45,851 nt of DNA from a virus, in the IMG/VR virus record IMGVR_UViG_3300017605_000361, positions 1-45,851 of that record. The stretch is one strand, 5' to 3'. Shown here piece after piece: positions 13,623-22,298 of this stretch (the first letter of the stretch is position 1; each line of letters opens with the position of its first letter). A model generated the notes under the pieces. It saw nothing but the letters and a program-made list of their open reading frames with translations, was not told the DNA's origin and did no database searches. A program made the position numbers and the translations under genes.

Positions 13623-13967
13623 ATGGAAACGCGCCGCATCCAGCTTCCACCGCCTACGATGATGCCAATGGGCGAGATCCATTTTGAGGACGGCACCCGT
13701 ATGCTGGTGCCGCAGATCACGCGCGACAGGCCGGTCTGGTTCCGGCTCGATGACGCCTACGTCATGAACCAGACCATCCCGGATGTCCCGGATCACACGA
13801 CCGTGCTCCAGTGGGTCGAGGAGCACCCTCATTCCAACGCTCCCCAACGAACTGATCCGCTCTGGGCCGTTGTGTGCCTCCGGGTGGGTCTGGCGCTCCT
13901 GGCCATCGTAGCGGCTTTCGTGCTCGCCGGTAGCGCGTTCCTACTCACGGTGGGAGGCGCGTGGTGA
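13623..13967 (+). CDS. Membrane protein with one C-terminal helix (114 aa)
   Basis: ATG 13623 follows the leader. Residues 1-80 are a soluble, beta-prone, acidic domain; residues ~88-108 are a hydrophobic helix rich in Leu, Ala and Val, giving a C-terminal anchor. The stop overlaps the start of the Cas4-like nuclease gene. No family is recognised. Confidence 0.6.
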   Translation: METRRIQLPPPTMMPMGEIHFEDGTRMLVPQITRDRPVWFRLDDAYVMNQTIPDVPDHTTVLQWVEEHPHSNAPQRTDPLWAVVCLRVGLALLAIVAAFVLAGSAFLLTVGGAW

Positions 13968-15106
13968 ACCAGCTACCCATCCTGCGGACCTCGGAGAGGC
14001 GCGCGTTCAAGCGCTGCCCCGCGCAGTGGTGGTGGGCGTACCGAGAAGGCCTGAAGCCGCGCGGAGCCGAGAAGACACCGCTGTGGTTCGGTACTGGCGT
14101 CCACCTCGGTCTGGCTGAGTGGTACCTGCCCGGGACCAAGCGCGGACCGCACCCGGCCGAGACGTTCGCCAAGTTCGCCGGAGACGCGCTCACTGCCATC
14201 AAGGTGGCTGACGCTACCGAGGAGCAGGTGGCGGAGTACGTGGACGGCAAGGAGCTGGGCATCAAGATGCTGGAGGGCTATGTCAAGCTCTACGGCAAGG
14301 ATGAGCAGTGGAGCTTCATCAGCACTGAGCAGGCCTTCCAGCTCAACGTGCCGTGGCCCAAGGCCGAGGAGGAGCGCCAGGCGCTCTGGGTGGTCGAGGA
14401 CGGCCAGGTCATGCTGGTCTATGCTGGAACGTTCGATGGCGTGTACCGGGACCTCGCGACGGGGCGGCTGGAGCTGCTGGAGACCAAGACTGCCAAGGCA
14501 ATCCAGACCTCGCACCTGCCGCTCGATGACCAGGCGGGCAGCTACTGGGCAGTGGCGTCGCACGTCCTCGCCGCGCAGGGGCTGATCAAGCCGGGCGAGA
14601 AGATCAGCACCATCAACTACAACTTCCTGCGCAAGGCGCTTCCGGATGAGCGCCCTAAGGACGCGGAGGGCTACTACACCAACAAGCCGCTTAAGGCGCA
14701 TTACGTTGCTGCGCTCAACGGCATCGACGGCTGGACAGCGGAAGCTCTCTCCAAGAAGAAGCTCGATGAGCTTGACGGTATCGCGGCTGCGCATCACATG
14801 CTCGTCCTCGGTGAGCGTTCCAAGCAGCAGCCGCTGCCGCTGTTCCTCCGTGAGCCGGTCCCACGGACGACGGCAGAGCGCCGGACGCAGCTCCAGCGCA
14901 TCCAGAACGAGGCGCTGCACATGCAGGCGATGCGCGAGAAGTTGCTGCCCATCTACAAAAGCCCCAGCCGGGATTGCACCTGGGACTGCGACTTTTACAC
15001 CATGTGCATGCTCCAGGAGAACGGAGGCGATTGGAAGAGTCATCGCCAGGCCGCATTCCGCCAGGCCGACCCGTACGCGGATCACAGAAAGTCCACTGAC
15101 GAGTAG
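13964..15106 (+). CDS. RecB/Cas4-like PD-(D/E)XK exonuclease with Fe-S cysteines (380 aa)
   Basis: Of two tandem GTGs, 13964 lies 6 nt from GGGAGG and overlaps the previous stop. Catalytic residues are visible as D158 ('FDG') and E173-T174-K175 ('LETKT'). Cys18 together with C338, C342 and C348 near the C-terminus gives the four-Cys arrangement that holds a 4Fe-4S cluster in Cas4 and AddB nucleases. It probably resects DNA ends for phage recombination or replication, working with the Sak4-like ATPase and SSB-like protein encoded next. Confidence 0.85.
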   Translation: MNQLPILRTSERRAFKRCPAQWWWAYREGLKPRGAEKTPLWFGTGVHLGLAEWYLPGTKRGPHPAETFAKFAGDALTAIKVADATEEQVAEYVDGKELGIKMLEGYVKLYGKDEQWSFISTEQAFQLNVPWPKAEEERQALWVVEDGQVMLVYAGTFDGVYRDLATGRLELLETKTAKAIQTSHLPLDDQAGSYWAVASHVLAAQGLIKPGEKISTINYNFLRKALPDERPKDAEGYYTNKPLKAHYVAALNGIDGWTAEALSKKKLDELDGIAAAHHMLVLGERSKQQPLPLFLREPVPRTTAERRTQLQRIQNEALHMQAMREKLLPIYKSPSRDCTWDCDFYTMCMLQENGGDWKSHRQAAFRQADPYADHRKSTDE

Positions 15107-15131
15107 CGGCAACGGCGCGCCGGAGTAAGCT
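15104..15131 (+). promoter_or_regulatory. Promoter: TAGCGGCA-N14-TAAGCT
   Basis: TAGCGGCA (15104-15111) overlaps the TAG stop of the nuclease gene; TAAGCT (15126-15131) follows after 14 nt. The ribosome site downstream is CAACCAAGGAGC, as after 12969. Confidence 0.6.
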
Positions 15132-15162
15132 CGATCCTAGTCAACCAAGGAGCCAAACACCA

Positions 15163-15588
15163 ATGGACCAAATCGAGAAGTCTTACACGTTTAAGACCGA
15201 ACACAAGGACCGCAGTACGCGTCGGGCGCTCGCTTCTCGGCACCGCGTTAACTCACTGCTGCAGGCCGCCGGTAGCAATCGCGTCCGGTCCGGCGTCCGC
15301 ACCGGCACCACGCCGCACTTCCGGCTGTGGATGGCCGACCTCAAGCTGAAGTCCGTGCTCCAGAAGACTTCTCTGGCCGCGCTATCGGAGCACACGCACG
15401 TCGGCGCGCTGTGCCGCTCCGCATTCGCGCTCCTCTTCAACGCGGGCATCCGCAACGTGTTCGACCTCACCCAGGCCGACGTGGCGGACCTGTTGCGTAT
15501 CAACGGGATCGGCGTCAAGAAGCTGGAAGCCGTCGAGGCGTACTTGCTGGAGAACAAGGTCAAGACGCGCTGGACGGTGGCCGCCTGA
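15163..15588 (+). CDS. Helix-hairpin-helix DNA-binding protein (141 aa)
   Basis: A basic N-terminus (~1-50, many Arg/His) precedes a C-terminal segment 'LTQADVADLLRINGIGVKKLEAVEAYL' region (~100-130) with the GIG hairpin of an HhH motif, resembling RNA polymerase alpha CTD and other non-specific DNA binders. It is coupled to the two following genes, so a role in recombination or replication is likely. Confidence 0.7.
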   Translation: MDQIEKSYTFKTEHKDRSTRRALASRHRVNSLLQAAGSNRVRSGVRTGTTPHFRLWMADLKLKSVLQKTSLAALSEHTHVGALCRSAFALLFNAGIRNVFDLTQADVADLLRINGIGVKKLEAVEAYLLENKVKTRWTVAA

Positions 15589-15812
15589 TGGCGGGATCTG
15601 TCGTGGGAACCTCGATGGAGAATGCCGAGGCGTTCTACGCGGACTTCAAGAGCCGCATGGAATCTGAGCTGGGACGTCTACTGCCGGACTGGAGCGAACT
15701 CGATCCAGAGCAGGCACGCGCCTGGTTGCTGGCGTTCCTGTCCACCAACGAGACGGCACTCAGAATGACCGACGCGGTGTCGCTGATTCCGGAGGCAAGA
15801 GGTGGCAACTGA
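15588..15812 (+). CDS. Hypothetical acidic helical protein (74 aa)
   Basis: ATG overlaps the upstream stop by one base (TGATG). It is short, acidic and helical, and its last 11 bases overlap the ATPase gene. It may be an accessory to the Sak4-like protein. The family is not recognised. Confidence 0.6.
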   Translation: MAGSVVGTSMENAEAFYADFKSRMESELGRLLPDWSELDPEQARAWLLAFLSTNETALRMTDAVSLIPEARGGN

Positions 15813-16686
15813 ACGGCAGGGCATGACCAAGGCTGACTTCGCATCCGGATTCTTCGACCTGGACGGCGCGACGGAGTTCAAGAACATGCTGGTGTACGGC
15901 GGACCGGGCAGCGGCAAGACCGTGCTGGCCGGTACTGTCCCGGGACGCATCCTGTTCCTCGCCGGTGAACCGGGGTACATCAGCGCCGCGCGGCTGGGTG
16001 CGCACGGGAAGGCTCGCCTCATCCCCGACACGGCTACCGCAGTCGCCGCAGCCTCGTGGCTGGAGGACGGCGGAGCGACCCAGTTTGACTGGGTCATCGC
16101 CGATGGTCTCGGCACGATGCAGAAGAAGTTCCTGCTCAACTACGCGGCAGAGGCGTACGACGCCAACCCCGCCAAGCGGGCACACCGGAACCTGCCCGAC
16201 AAGCCGGACTACTTCAACGCCCAGAACATGATCATGAGCTGGGTGGCGCGGCTGATCGACCTCCCGGTCAACACGCTGTTCACCGCGCACGCCATGTTCC
16301 CGGAGGACAAGGCGACCGGCGAGCAGCTGGTGTACCCGGCGATCCAGGGCAAGGGCTATGAGATCAGCAGCTACGTCTGCGGTCTGATGCACGCGGTCGG
16401 CTTCATGCGGCCGCGCATCAAGCAGACGCCGGACGGGCCCAAGGAGGTCCGGCGGATTCTGTGGCAGAACACCATCGATCCGGCGAATGAGACCAACTAC
16501 TTCGCCAAGGACCAGTTCAACGCGCTGGGCCGGTTTACCGATGATCTCAACATGAAGCAGATCTGCGACATCATCGACTCCGGGCACCAGAACGAGACTC
16601 CTGCTGCGGTGCAAGCCGTAGTGGAGGCGGCAGCCGCTAAGCCAGCGGCAACCCGCAGGCGCGCTCCGGCGCGTGCGCGTCGATAA
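15802..16686 (+). CDS. Sak4-like RecA-fold ATPase (AAA_24 type), 294 aa
   Basis: GTG 15802 is preceded by GGCAAGAGG. Walker A 'GGPGSGKT' (33-40) and Walker B 'DWVIADGLG' (D101) define a short RecA-like core without the C-terminal domains of RecA. The family (Sak4) acts in phage single-strand annealing and strand exchange, usually beside an SSB-like protein, as here. The C-terminal ~40 residues are Ala/Arg/Pro-rich and basic, perhaps for DNA contact. Conserved 'TLFTAHAM' lies in the sensor region. Confidence 0.85.
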   Translation: MATERQGMTKADFASGFFDLDGATEFKNMLVYGGPGSGKTVLAGTVPGRILFLAGEPGYISAARLGAHGKARLIPDTATAVAAASWLEDGGATQFDWVIADGLGTMQKKFLLNYAAEAYDANPAKRAHRNLPDKPDYFNAQNMIMSWVARLIDLPVNTLFTAHAMFPEDKATGEQLVYPAIQGKGYEISSYVCGLMHAVGFMRPRIKQTPDGPKEVRRILWQNTIDPANETNYFAKDQFNALGRFTDDLNMKQICDIIDSGHQNETPAAVQAVVEAAAAKPAATRRRAPARARR

Positions 16687-16716
16687 CCAACCCAACTACC
16701 AAGGATCGAGACCCAA

Positions 16717-17274
<558 letters not shown>

Positions 17275-17321
17275 GCGCGTGACCTGCACCACGCGGCAGC
17301 ACTCGGAGGCAGGATGAGTGG

Positions 17322-17349
17322 AGGCCGGATCGGTTCGCCGGTCCGGCCT
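17322..17349 (+). terminator. Hairpin terminator
   Basis: An 8-bp perfect stem (AGGCCGGA 17322-17329 with 17342-17349), followed by TCTCTCGTT. It ends the recombination operon. Confidence 0.65.
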
Positions 17350-17357
17350 TCTCTCGT

Positions 17358-17413
17358 TAGCGGCAGTGTAGACTAGTGGATTACACTGCGAGGTATAGCA
17401 ATTGAAGGGACCA
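17358..17413 (+). promoter_or_regulatory. Promoter TAGCGGCA-N16-TACACT and GAAGGGACCA
   Basis: TAGCGGCA (17358-17365) and TACACT (17382-17387); a second TAGACT sits at 17369-17374. GAAGGGACCA (17404-17413) precedes ATG 17416 by only two bases, the closest spacing seen. Confidence 0.6.
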
Positions 17414-17415
17414 GC

Positions 17416-18111
17416 ATGCGATCCGTGCTTGATATGCACGACGAGGACCTGATGTGTCACCTGGAGGAGCTGCACCCCGGTGACCTCCGGTTGAAGTTCC
17501 AGGTGGAGCCTGGCCGGACGGAGCGCTACCTTGCTGCCCCGGAGCTTTGGCGGACGTACCACGACACACTGCATCGGTTGTACCCCAACAACTACGATCA
17601 CACGCACGAGGTGGCCATGGAACGGATGGACGGTAACGTCAAGTGGAAGGACCGCCCGGAGGACATCTGGGTGATGGCTCGCGTCGGTGACGGCGACAAG
17701 GTTGCCGATGCGTTCGTCTCCGAGCAGGCTGCCCGTAAGGCAGAGGAGCGTGGTGACTACTCCTGGGGCGTGGAGGCGGTCAAGGTCACGCTGCACCGCC
17801 CGTCGCTGCAGCCGATCTACGGCGGTCCAACGCTGTTGGAGGCGCTGTGGAATGAGATGGACCGCCTCATGGAAGCGCTCATGACCGGCGAGACGGCGGA
17901 CGACAAGTGCAAGATCAAGGGCTATCACGGTGTGCCAGCTCCGTATGATGACCACCAGGCCGACTGCGAGCACTGGGACAACGGCGACCGGTACCGGGCT
18001 GAGGAGCTGGCCTGGGTGATCGCCATCGTCACCAACGCGTACGAACCATCGGTGGACAGCGTCCGCGCGGAAGCGATGCGCCGGTGGAACGAGAGCCAGG
18101 AGGCAGCATGA
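17416..18111 (+). CDS. Hypothetical protein heading the nucleotide-metabolism unit (231 aa)
   Basis: ATG 17416 follows the leader. The protein is acidic, with many His, Trp and Tyr residues and a cluster 'CKIKGYHGVPAPYDDHQADCEHW' region (Cys at ~164 and ~182, with His) that might bind a metal. It is the first of eight coupled genes that include oxidoreductases, a phosphatase, a glycosylase and a deaminase. I do not recognise it, and the context alone suggests a role in nucleotide or base chemistry. Confidence 0.6.
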   Translation: MRSVLDMHDEDLMCHLEELHPGDLRLKFQVEPGRTERYLAAPELWRTYHDTLHRLYPNNYDHTHEVAMERMDGNVKWKDRPEDIWVMARVGDGDKVADAFVSEQAARKAEERGDYSWGVEAVKVTLHRPSLQPIYGGPTLLEALWNEMDRLMEALMTGETADDKCKIKGYHGVPAPYDDHQADCEHWDNGDRYRAEELAWVIAIVTNAYEPSVDSVRAEAMRRWNESQEAA

Positions 18112-18908
18112 AACTCCGGATGTTCAATACCAAGGCTGCCGTCCTCGGCTGCGGTCCGGCCGGGCTGTTCGCAACCAGAGCGCTGCTCGATCGTGGCTAC
18201 ACGGTCGCCATCTACTCCAAGGCTCGCAAGTCAGAGATGTTCGGCGCGCAGTACCTGCACGAGCCGATTCCCACTCTGACGCCGGAGGACGAGAAGCCCA
18301 TCAAGGTGGACTACCGGCTGGAGGGCACAGCGGAGGGCTACCGGGACAAGATCTACGGCGGCATGCCCGTCAAGGTTTCGCCGGAGACGCTGACCAAGCC
18401 CCACCTCGCATGGGACATCCGCGCTGCGTACGACCGGGCATGGGATTGGTACGGTGACATCGTCATCGACACCCTCATCACGCCGGAGTGGATGCGGTCC
18501 GGCGCGCTGGACTCCTATGGTCTCGTCGTGTCCTCGGTGCCGCTGCCGACGCTGTGCGAGGCCAAGGACGCGCACGAGTTCCACGCAGCGCGCATCTGGG
18601 CGATGGGGGACGCTCCGCGCCGTGGGCAGTACGCGCCCTTCCGGCCGGAGCCGAACACGGTGCTGTGCGACGGCACGCGGGACCGTGGCTGGTACCGAGC
18701 CTCCAACTTGTACGGGCACGTGACGGTGGAGTGGCCGCACCGCAGCAAGCCTCCGTTGCCCGGCGTGGCAGAGGTGGTGAAACCGATCTACTCCACCTGC
18801 TCCTGCTATGCCAACGCTCCCTGGCGGTTCGTCAAGGTAGGCCGGTATGGCGTCTGGAGCAAGGGCGTGCTCTCGCACCAGGCCTACACGACGGCGAGCG
18901 CGCTGTGA
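18108..18908 (+). CDS. Flavin/NAD-binding Rossmann-fold oxidoreductase-like protein (266 aa)
   Basis: ATG overlaps the previous stop. Residues ~8-35 carry 'AVLGCGPAGLFATRALLDRG', a GxGxxG dinucleotide-binding motif of FAD-dependent oxidoreductases. At ~266 residues it is much shorter than most family members, so it may lack a separate substrate domain or act with a partner. 'YSTCSCYANAPW' near the C-terminus holds clustered Cys. The substrate is unknown. The neighbouring HAD, SDR and MazG-like genes suggest nucleotide or base modification. Confidence 0.65.
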   Translation: MKLRMFNTKAAVLGCGPAGLFATRALLDRGYTVAIYSKARKSEMFGAQYLHEPIPTLTPEDEKPIKVDYRLEGTAEGYRDKIYGGMPVKVSPETLTKPHLAWDIRAAYDRAWDWYGDIVIDTLITPEWMRSGALDSYGLVVSSVPLPTLCEAKDAHEFHAARIWAMGDAPRRGQYAPFRPEPNTVLCDGTRDRGWYRASNLYGHVTVEWPHRSKPPLPGVAEVVKPIYSTCSCYANAPWRFVKVGRYGVWSKGVLSHQAYTTASAL

Positions 18909-19579
18909 GAAGCAACGGAGACGGCAAGCCGGTCGTGGCGATCGACATCGACGGCACGCTGGGCGACTACCACCGCAACTTCATCGAGTTCGCTCGCCGG
19001 TACTTCAACGACACCGAGAGCAACTGGATGCGTCCCAACCCGGGGCTGCCGCTGTGGGAGCACATGGGGATCTCGCAGCGCGACTATCGGGACGCAAAGC
19101 TGGCCTACCGCCAGGGCGGCTGGAAGCGCTGGATGCCGTGCTATGACCTCGCGCCGCAGATGACCAACTTCATCCGGAACCAGGGCGCAGAGGTCTGGCT
19201 GTGCACCACCCGCCCCTACCTCCGGCTGGATAACGTCGATCCGGACACCCGAGAGTGGTTGCGGCGCAACAAGATTCAGTACGACGCACTGCTGTTCGAT
19301 CCGGCGCATGAGGAGGACGGCACCAAGTACGACGAATTGGCGCGGCAGGCCGGTGACCGCGTTGCCTCGATCGTGGATGACCTCCCGGAGATGATCGCTG
19401 CGGCACAGGCGGCATTCGCGAACACGCGCGCCGGACGGCTGTGGCTCGCGCCGATCCTCCGGGAGCAGCCTTACAACGGGACTTTCAAGTGGGACCGGCG
19501 AGCAGCGGACCTCCGCGAGGTCCTGGACATGGTGTTGGGTGACATCGGAGTATGGAGGGGTTGGAATGGCGGAGCGTAA
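18905..19579 (+). CDS. HAD-superfamily phosphatase, 5'(3')-deoxyribonucleotidase-like (224 aa)
   Basis: GTG overlaps the preceding stop. HAD motifs are present: I 'DIDGTLGDY' (nucleophile D14, D16), II 'LCTTRP', III a Lys in 'GTKYDELA' and IV 'IVDDLPE'. Size and the cap between motifs I and II fit 5'(3')-nucleotidases, which remove phosphate from (deoxy)nucleoside monophosphates. It may adjust a nucleotide pool or process a modified nucleotide. The substrate is inferred. Confidence 0.75.
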   Translation: MRSNGDGKPVVAIDIDGTLGDYHRNFIEFARRYFNDTESNWMRPNPGLPLWEHMGISQRDYRDAKLAYRQGGWKRWMPCYDLAPQMTNFIRNQGAEVWLCTTRPYLRLDNVDPDTREWLRRNKIQYDALLFDPAHEEDGTKYDELARQAGDRVASIVDDLPEMIAAAQAAFANTRAGRLWLAPILREQPYNGTFKWDRRAADLREVLDMVLGDIGVWRGWNGGA

Positions 19580-20255
19580 CCTTTGGGTCCTGGGCGGCAC
19601 GTCCGGGATCGGCCAGGCAGCCTTTGTCCGGCTATGGGCTGAGCCGCCATCGGTGTTCGATCAGGCGGCAGCGTTCGGGTACGAGGACTTCAACGTGGCG
19701 TTCCGCACGCCGCTCCGCAAGGAGCTGTCCAATTGGAAGCCGACGGATGTGGTGTATTCCGTTGGCATCAACCGGCTTGACTGGATCAAGAAGATCCGGC
19801 ACGACGACTTCACCGACGTCATGGAGACCAACGTGTTCGGCTTCCTCAACCTGGTGCGCGTGCTGGACGAGGAGGACTGCGGCCCGGTCAACATCGTGGT
19901 CGTGACGTCCGACGCGGCATGGCGTCCGATGCGCACCAGCGCGGTCTACTGCGCGAGCAAGGCCGCGCTTGAGATGGCGCTCCGCGTTGCCTCGCGTGAG
20001 TACGCGCCGAAAGGCTGGCGTATCAACGGAGTCGCGCCGGGCAAGGTCGAGGACACGCCCATGACGGAGTACGTGGACCGGCGCGTGCTACAGCTCCGAG
20101 GTTGGACTGTAGAGGCAGCCGAGGCGTACGAGGTAGCGTCAACTCCGTTGGGTCGCAAGGTAACCAAGGAGGAGGTGGCCCAGGTGATCGAACAGGTCCT
20201 GTTCGGCCCCAAGGCGCAGACCGGCGAGATCATCGCCGTGAACGGCGGTCGGTGA
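19566..20255 (+). CDS. Short-chain dehydrogenase/reductase (229 aa)
   Basis: ATG 19566 lies after GGAGGGG and overlaps the HAD gene by 14 nt. The classical SDR signature is complete: NAD(P) site 'GGTSGIG' (10-16), N89, catalytic S115, Y128 and K132 ('YCASK'), and 'NGVAPGKVEDT'. It should reduce or oxidise a small carbonyl or hydroxyl substrate with NAD(P)H. Why a phage carries one is open; it may make a sugar or base precursor with the neighbouring enzymes. Confidence 0.8.
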   Translation: MAERNLWVLGGTSGIGQAAFVRLWAEPPSVFDQAAAFGYEDFNVAFRTPLRKELSNWKPTDVVYSVGINRLDWIKKIRHDDFTDVMETNVFGFLNLVRVLDEEDCGPVNIVVVTSDAAWRPMRTSAVYCASKAALEMALRVASREYAPKGWRINGVAPGKVEDTPMTEYVDRRVLQLRGWTVEAAEAYEVASTPLGRKVTKEEVAQVIEQVLFGPKAQTGEIIAVNGGR

Positions 20256-20656
20256 TGGGCGCAACGGAGCGTATCCGCGACGTGTTGGTGCCGGAGTTCA
20301 TCAAGCACCAGTCCGAGAAGGCAGCTGACTACAACGAGTCGCTGGTGCCGGGCGTGGAGAACGCAGACGTGCTCGGCGAGCGCGGGCAGTACGCGGAGCT
20401 ATGGCGCAAGATGGCCAAGCTCAAGAAGGCCCTGTGGGACGGCAAGCCGCTCAACGGCGAGCAGCCGCGCGAGATCCTGCTGGACTTCATCGGCCACTGC
20501 TTCCTGGCGATCGACATGCTGGACCGGCGACAGATGGCAGAAGATCCACCGATGCCAGCCGACCCCAAGTGCATCAAGGACATTACCGGGCACGGGTACG
20601 ACGGTTGCCCGGTCTGTGTGCTCGCTCGCGGGACCTATCCGGAGCTAGCAGTCTGA
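20255..20656 (+). CDS. MazG/NMAD1-like protein (133 aa)
   Basis: ATG overlaps the SDR stop by one base. 'EKAADYNESL', 'LGERGQYAELWRKMAKLKKALWDG' region and 'EILLDFIGHCFLAIDML' follow the layout of MazG-like and nucleotide-modification-associated domain 1 (DUF1599) proteins: a DYxxS start, a helix with Trp/Arg, and a D-x2-G helix. Such proteins hydrolyse or bind nucleotides. The C-terminal 35 residues add 'CPVCVLARG', a possible metal site. Family assignment is moderate. Confidence 0.6.
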   Translation: MGATERIRDVLVPEFIKHQSEKAADYNESLVPGVENADVLGERGQYAELWRKMAKLKKALWDGKPLNGEQPREILLDFIGHCFLAIDMLDRRQMAEDPPMPADPKCIKDITGHGYDGCPVCVLARGTYPELAV

Positions 20657-21240
20657 TGCCAACGCTCGCTGAGATCTATGACGCGTACCGGGCCGACCAC
20701 CGGTTTGACCACCTGCGGACGGACGGCATCGTTCTGGTGCCCGGAGAAGGCTCCTCGCGCCCAAAGGTGCTCATCGTGGGCGAGGCCCCAGGCGCAATGG
20801 AGAACACCCATAAGCGGCCATTTGTGGGCGCTAGCGGTGTGGTGCTCCGCTCGCTCATCAAGGATGTCGCCGGGCTGGAGCCTGAGGACTACTTCATTAC
20901 CAACGTCGTGAAGTACCGTCCACCCAACAACCGGACGCCGGAGTGGCAGGAGGTCGATGCCTCGGTGCCGTACCTCCGGCAGGAGTATGCAGCGCTGGGA
21001 TCTCCGGCAGTTCTCGTGGCGGTCGGGGGCACGGCTTTCGATGCGCTCTGGCCCAAGGACTGGGCGCGGATCGGCGGCATCCTGAAGTACGCCGGTCGCC
21101 AGCTCCAGCTACCGCGCGGCGGCAAGGTCCTGGTGCCAATGATCCATCCGGCCTACGGACTCCGCAACCAACTCGTCCGGCCTGAGATGGAGAAGCACTG
21201 GGATCAGTTCGGCATCTGGTTCCGGGAGGAGTTCAAGTGA
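20656..21240 (+). CDS. Uracil-DNA glycosylase, family 4-like (194 aa)
   Basis: Motifs 'GEAPG' (42-46), 'RPFVGASG' (54-61), 'NVVKYRPPNNR' (83-93) and the late 'HPAY' (164-167) match the family 4 group of UDGs that excise uracil from DNA. The protein contains no cysteine, so the 4Fe-4S cluster usual for families 4 and 5 cannot form. It is encoded beside dCTP deaminase, whose product raises dUTP, so guarding phage DNA from uracil is one reason for it; degrading host or modified DNA is another. Confidence 0.8.
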   Translation: MPTLAEIYDAYRADHRFDHLRTDGIVLVPGEGSSRPKVLIVGEAPGAMENTHKRPFVGASGVVLRSLIKDVAGLEPEDYFITNVVKYRPPNNRTPEWQEVDASVPYLRQEYAALGSPAVLVAVGGTAFDALWPKDWARIGGILKYAGRQLQLPRGGKVLVPMIHPAYGLRNQLVRPEMEKHWDQFGIWFREEFK

Positions 21241-21566
21241 CCGCCATCAAGCTCAGCGCGACCGATCGTGATTGGATCAGCAAGAAGTGGGGGCTGATCC
21301 GGATCTCCCAGCGCAAGGCGGACGAGGCCAACAACGACTGGAACCGCATCAACGACGAAATCAACGACAAGCACCTGCGCGAGCACGCGCGCCGGATGGT
21401 CACCAGCGGACTTCCGCTGACAGACCTCATGCGGGCGCAGGACAAAGCCGCATCGCTGCCGCTACAAGACGCGCTGGCGACCGGCAACTGGCACTCCCGG
21501 AACGCAGAACGCCACATCCAGGACGTGATGCTGTTCCTCAAGATGAAGGAGTTGGGCATACGATGA
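21237..21566 (+). CDS. Hypothetical protein (109 aa)
   Basis: The GTG overlaps the glycosylase stop, and its TGA overlaps the dcd ATG. It is helical and charged with 'ISQRKADEANNDWNRINDEIN' suggesting a coiled coil (~25-50). No family is recognised. Tight coupling to UDG and dCTP deaminase suggests a related function. Confidence 0.6.
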   Translation: MTAIKLSATDRDWISKKWGLIRISQRKADEANNDWNRINDEINDKHLREHARRMVTSGLPLTDLMRAQDKAASLPLQDALATGNWHSRNAERHIQDVMLFLKMKELGIR

Positions 21567-22108
21567 GCATGTGGAATGACAAGCTGATCGCTGCGGCACT
21601 CGACGTAGGCCGGGCGGATGTCCGGCCGATCGCCTGGGTGCCGGAGGACCGGCTGGAGCGGTTCGGTCCGATCCAATCGTCCCAGATCCAGCCCGCTTCG
21701 CTGGACGTACGGCTTGGCCCGGAGTTCATCCTCCACCCGGAGGGCACGCGCGTCATTCCCAAGTCTGACGGCTACCTCGCGCTGATGCCCGGCGACTGTG
21801 TGCTGGCATCCCTCGTGGAGGCAGTGTCCCTCAACGACACCATCGTGGCGCGAGTCGAGGGCAAGTCCACCTGGGCGCGCCAGTTCCTCACCGTCCACTC
21901 GGCCGGATTCATCGACCCAGGCTTCACCGGCGACATCACGCTGGAGCTCAAGAACGACGGCAAGGACAACCTGGTTCTGGTGCCAGGTATGCTGATCGCA
22001 CAGATCAGCTTCCAGTGGCTAGCGGCACCGGCACAGCGCCCGTACGGTAGCGAGGGACTGGACTCGCACTACCAGTATCAGAAGGGACCAAACGAGTCGT
22101 ATGCGTAG
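21563..22108 (+). CDS. dcd: dCTP deaminase (181 aa)
   Basis: Converts dCTP to dUTP, feeding dUMP to the thymidylate synthase ThyX encoded 5 kb downstream. The signature 'GKSTWARQ' (100-107), 'VHSAGFIDPGF' and 'DITLEL' with catalytic E128 are intact, and 'LVPGMLIAQISF' completes the jelly-roll core. It could be mono- or bifunctional (with dUTPase activity); no separate dUTPase is visible in the window, which would favour the latter. A leader motif and a promoter for the next gene lie inside its 3' end. Confidence 0.85.
   Translation: MSMWNDKLIAAALDVGRADVRPIAWVPEDRLERFGPIQSSQIQPASLDVRLGPEFILHPEGTRVIPKSDGYLALMPGDCVLASLVEAVSLNDTIVARVEGKSTWARQFLTVHSAGFIDPGFTGDITLELKNDGKDNLVLVPGMLIAQISFQWLAAPAQRPYGSEGLDSHYQYQKGPNESYA
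22020..22090 (+). promoter_or_regulatory. Internal promoter TAGCGGCA-N15-TACGGT and GAAGGGACCA within dcd
   Basis: TAGCGGCA (22020-22027) and TACGGT (22043-22048) are spaced as elsewhere, and GAAGGGACCA lies at 22081-22090, 10 nt before ATG 22101. The elements are embedded in the coding sequence of dcd, so chance is possible, but all three occurring in order argues for an internal start. Confidence 0.45.
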
Positions 22109-22298
22109 CGGATGGGCGCTTGTCCTCGGTGAGCGGACATTGCTGGCCATGACGTGCTGGCGGTGCGGGAAGTTGTTGCCCGGCAACAAGTTCCACTACC
22201 ACGTCCGTAACAACCGGGACAAGCGCCCATACGTCGATCGCCGCTGTAGCAACTGCAAGTGGGGCCTGAGGGTCAAAGGGGTGAAGGTCAATGGGTGA
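22101..22298 (+). CDS. Small zinc-ribbon protein (65 aa)
   Basis: ATG 22101 follows GAAGGGACCA and overlaps the end of dcd by 8 nt. A four-Cys site 'CWRCGK' and 'CSNCK' marks a zinc ribbon. An alternative start at ATG 22149 would begin directly before it. The protein is basic, which fits nucleic-acid binding. It is encoded just before the DNA polymerase genes. Confidence 0.6.
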   Translation: MRSGWALVLGERTLLAMTCWRCGKLLPGNKFHYHVRNNRDKRPYVDRRCSNCKWGLRVKGVKVNG

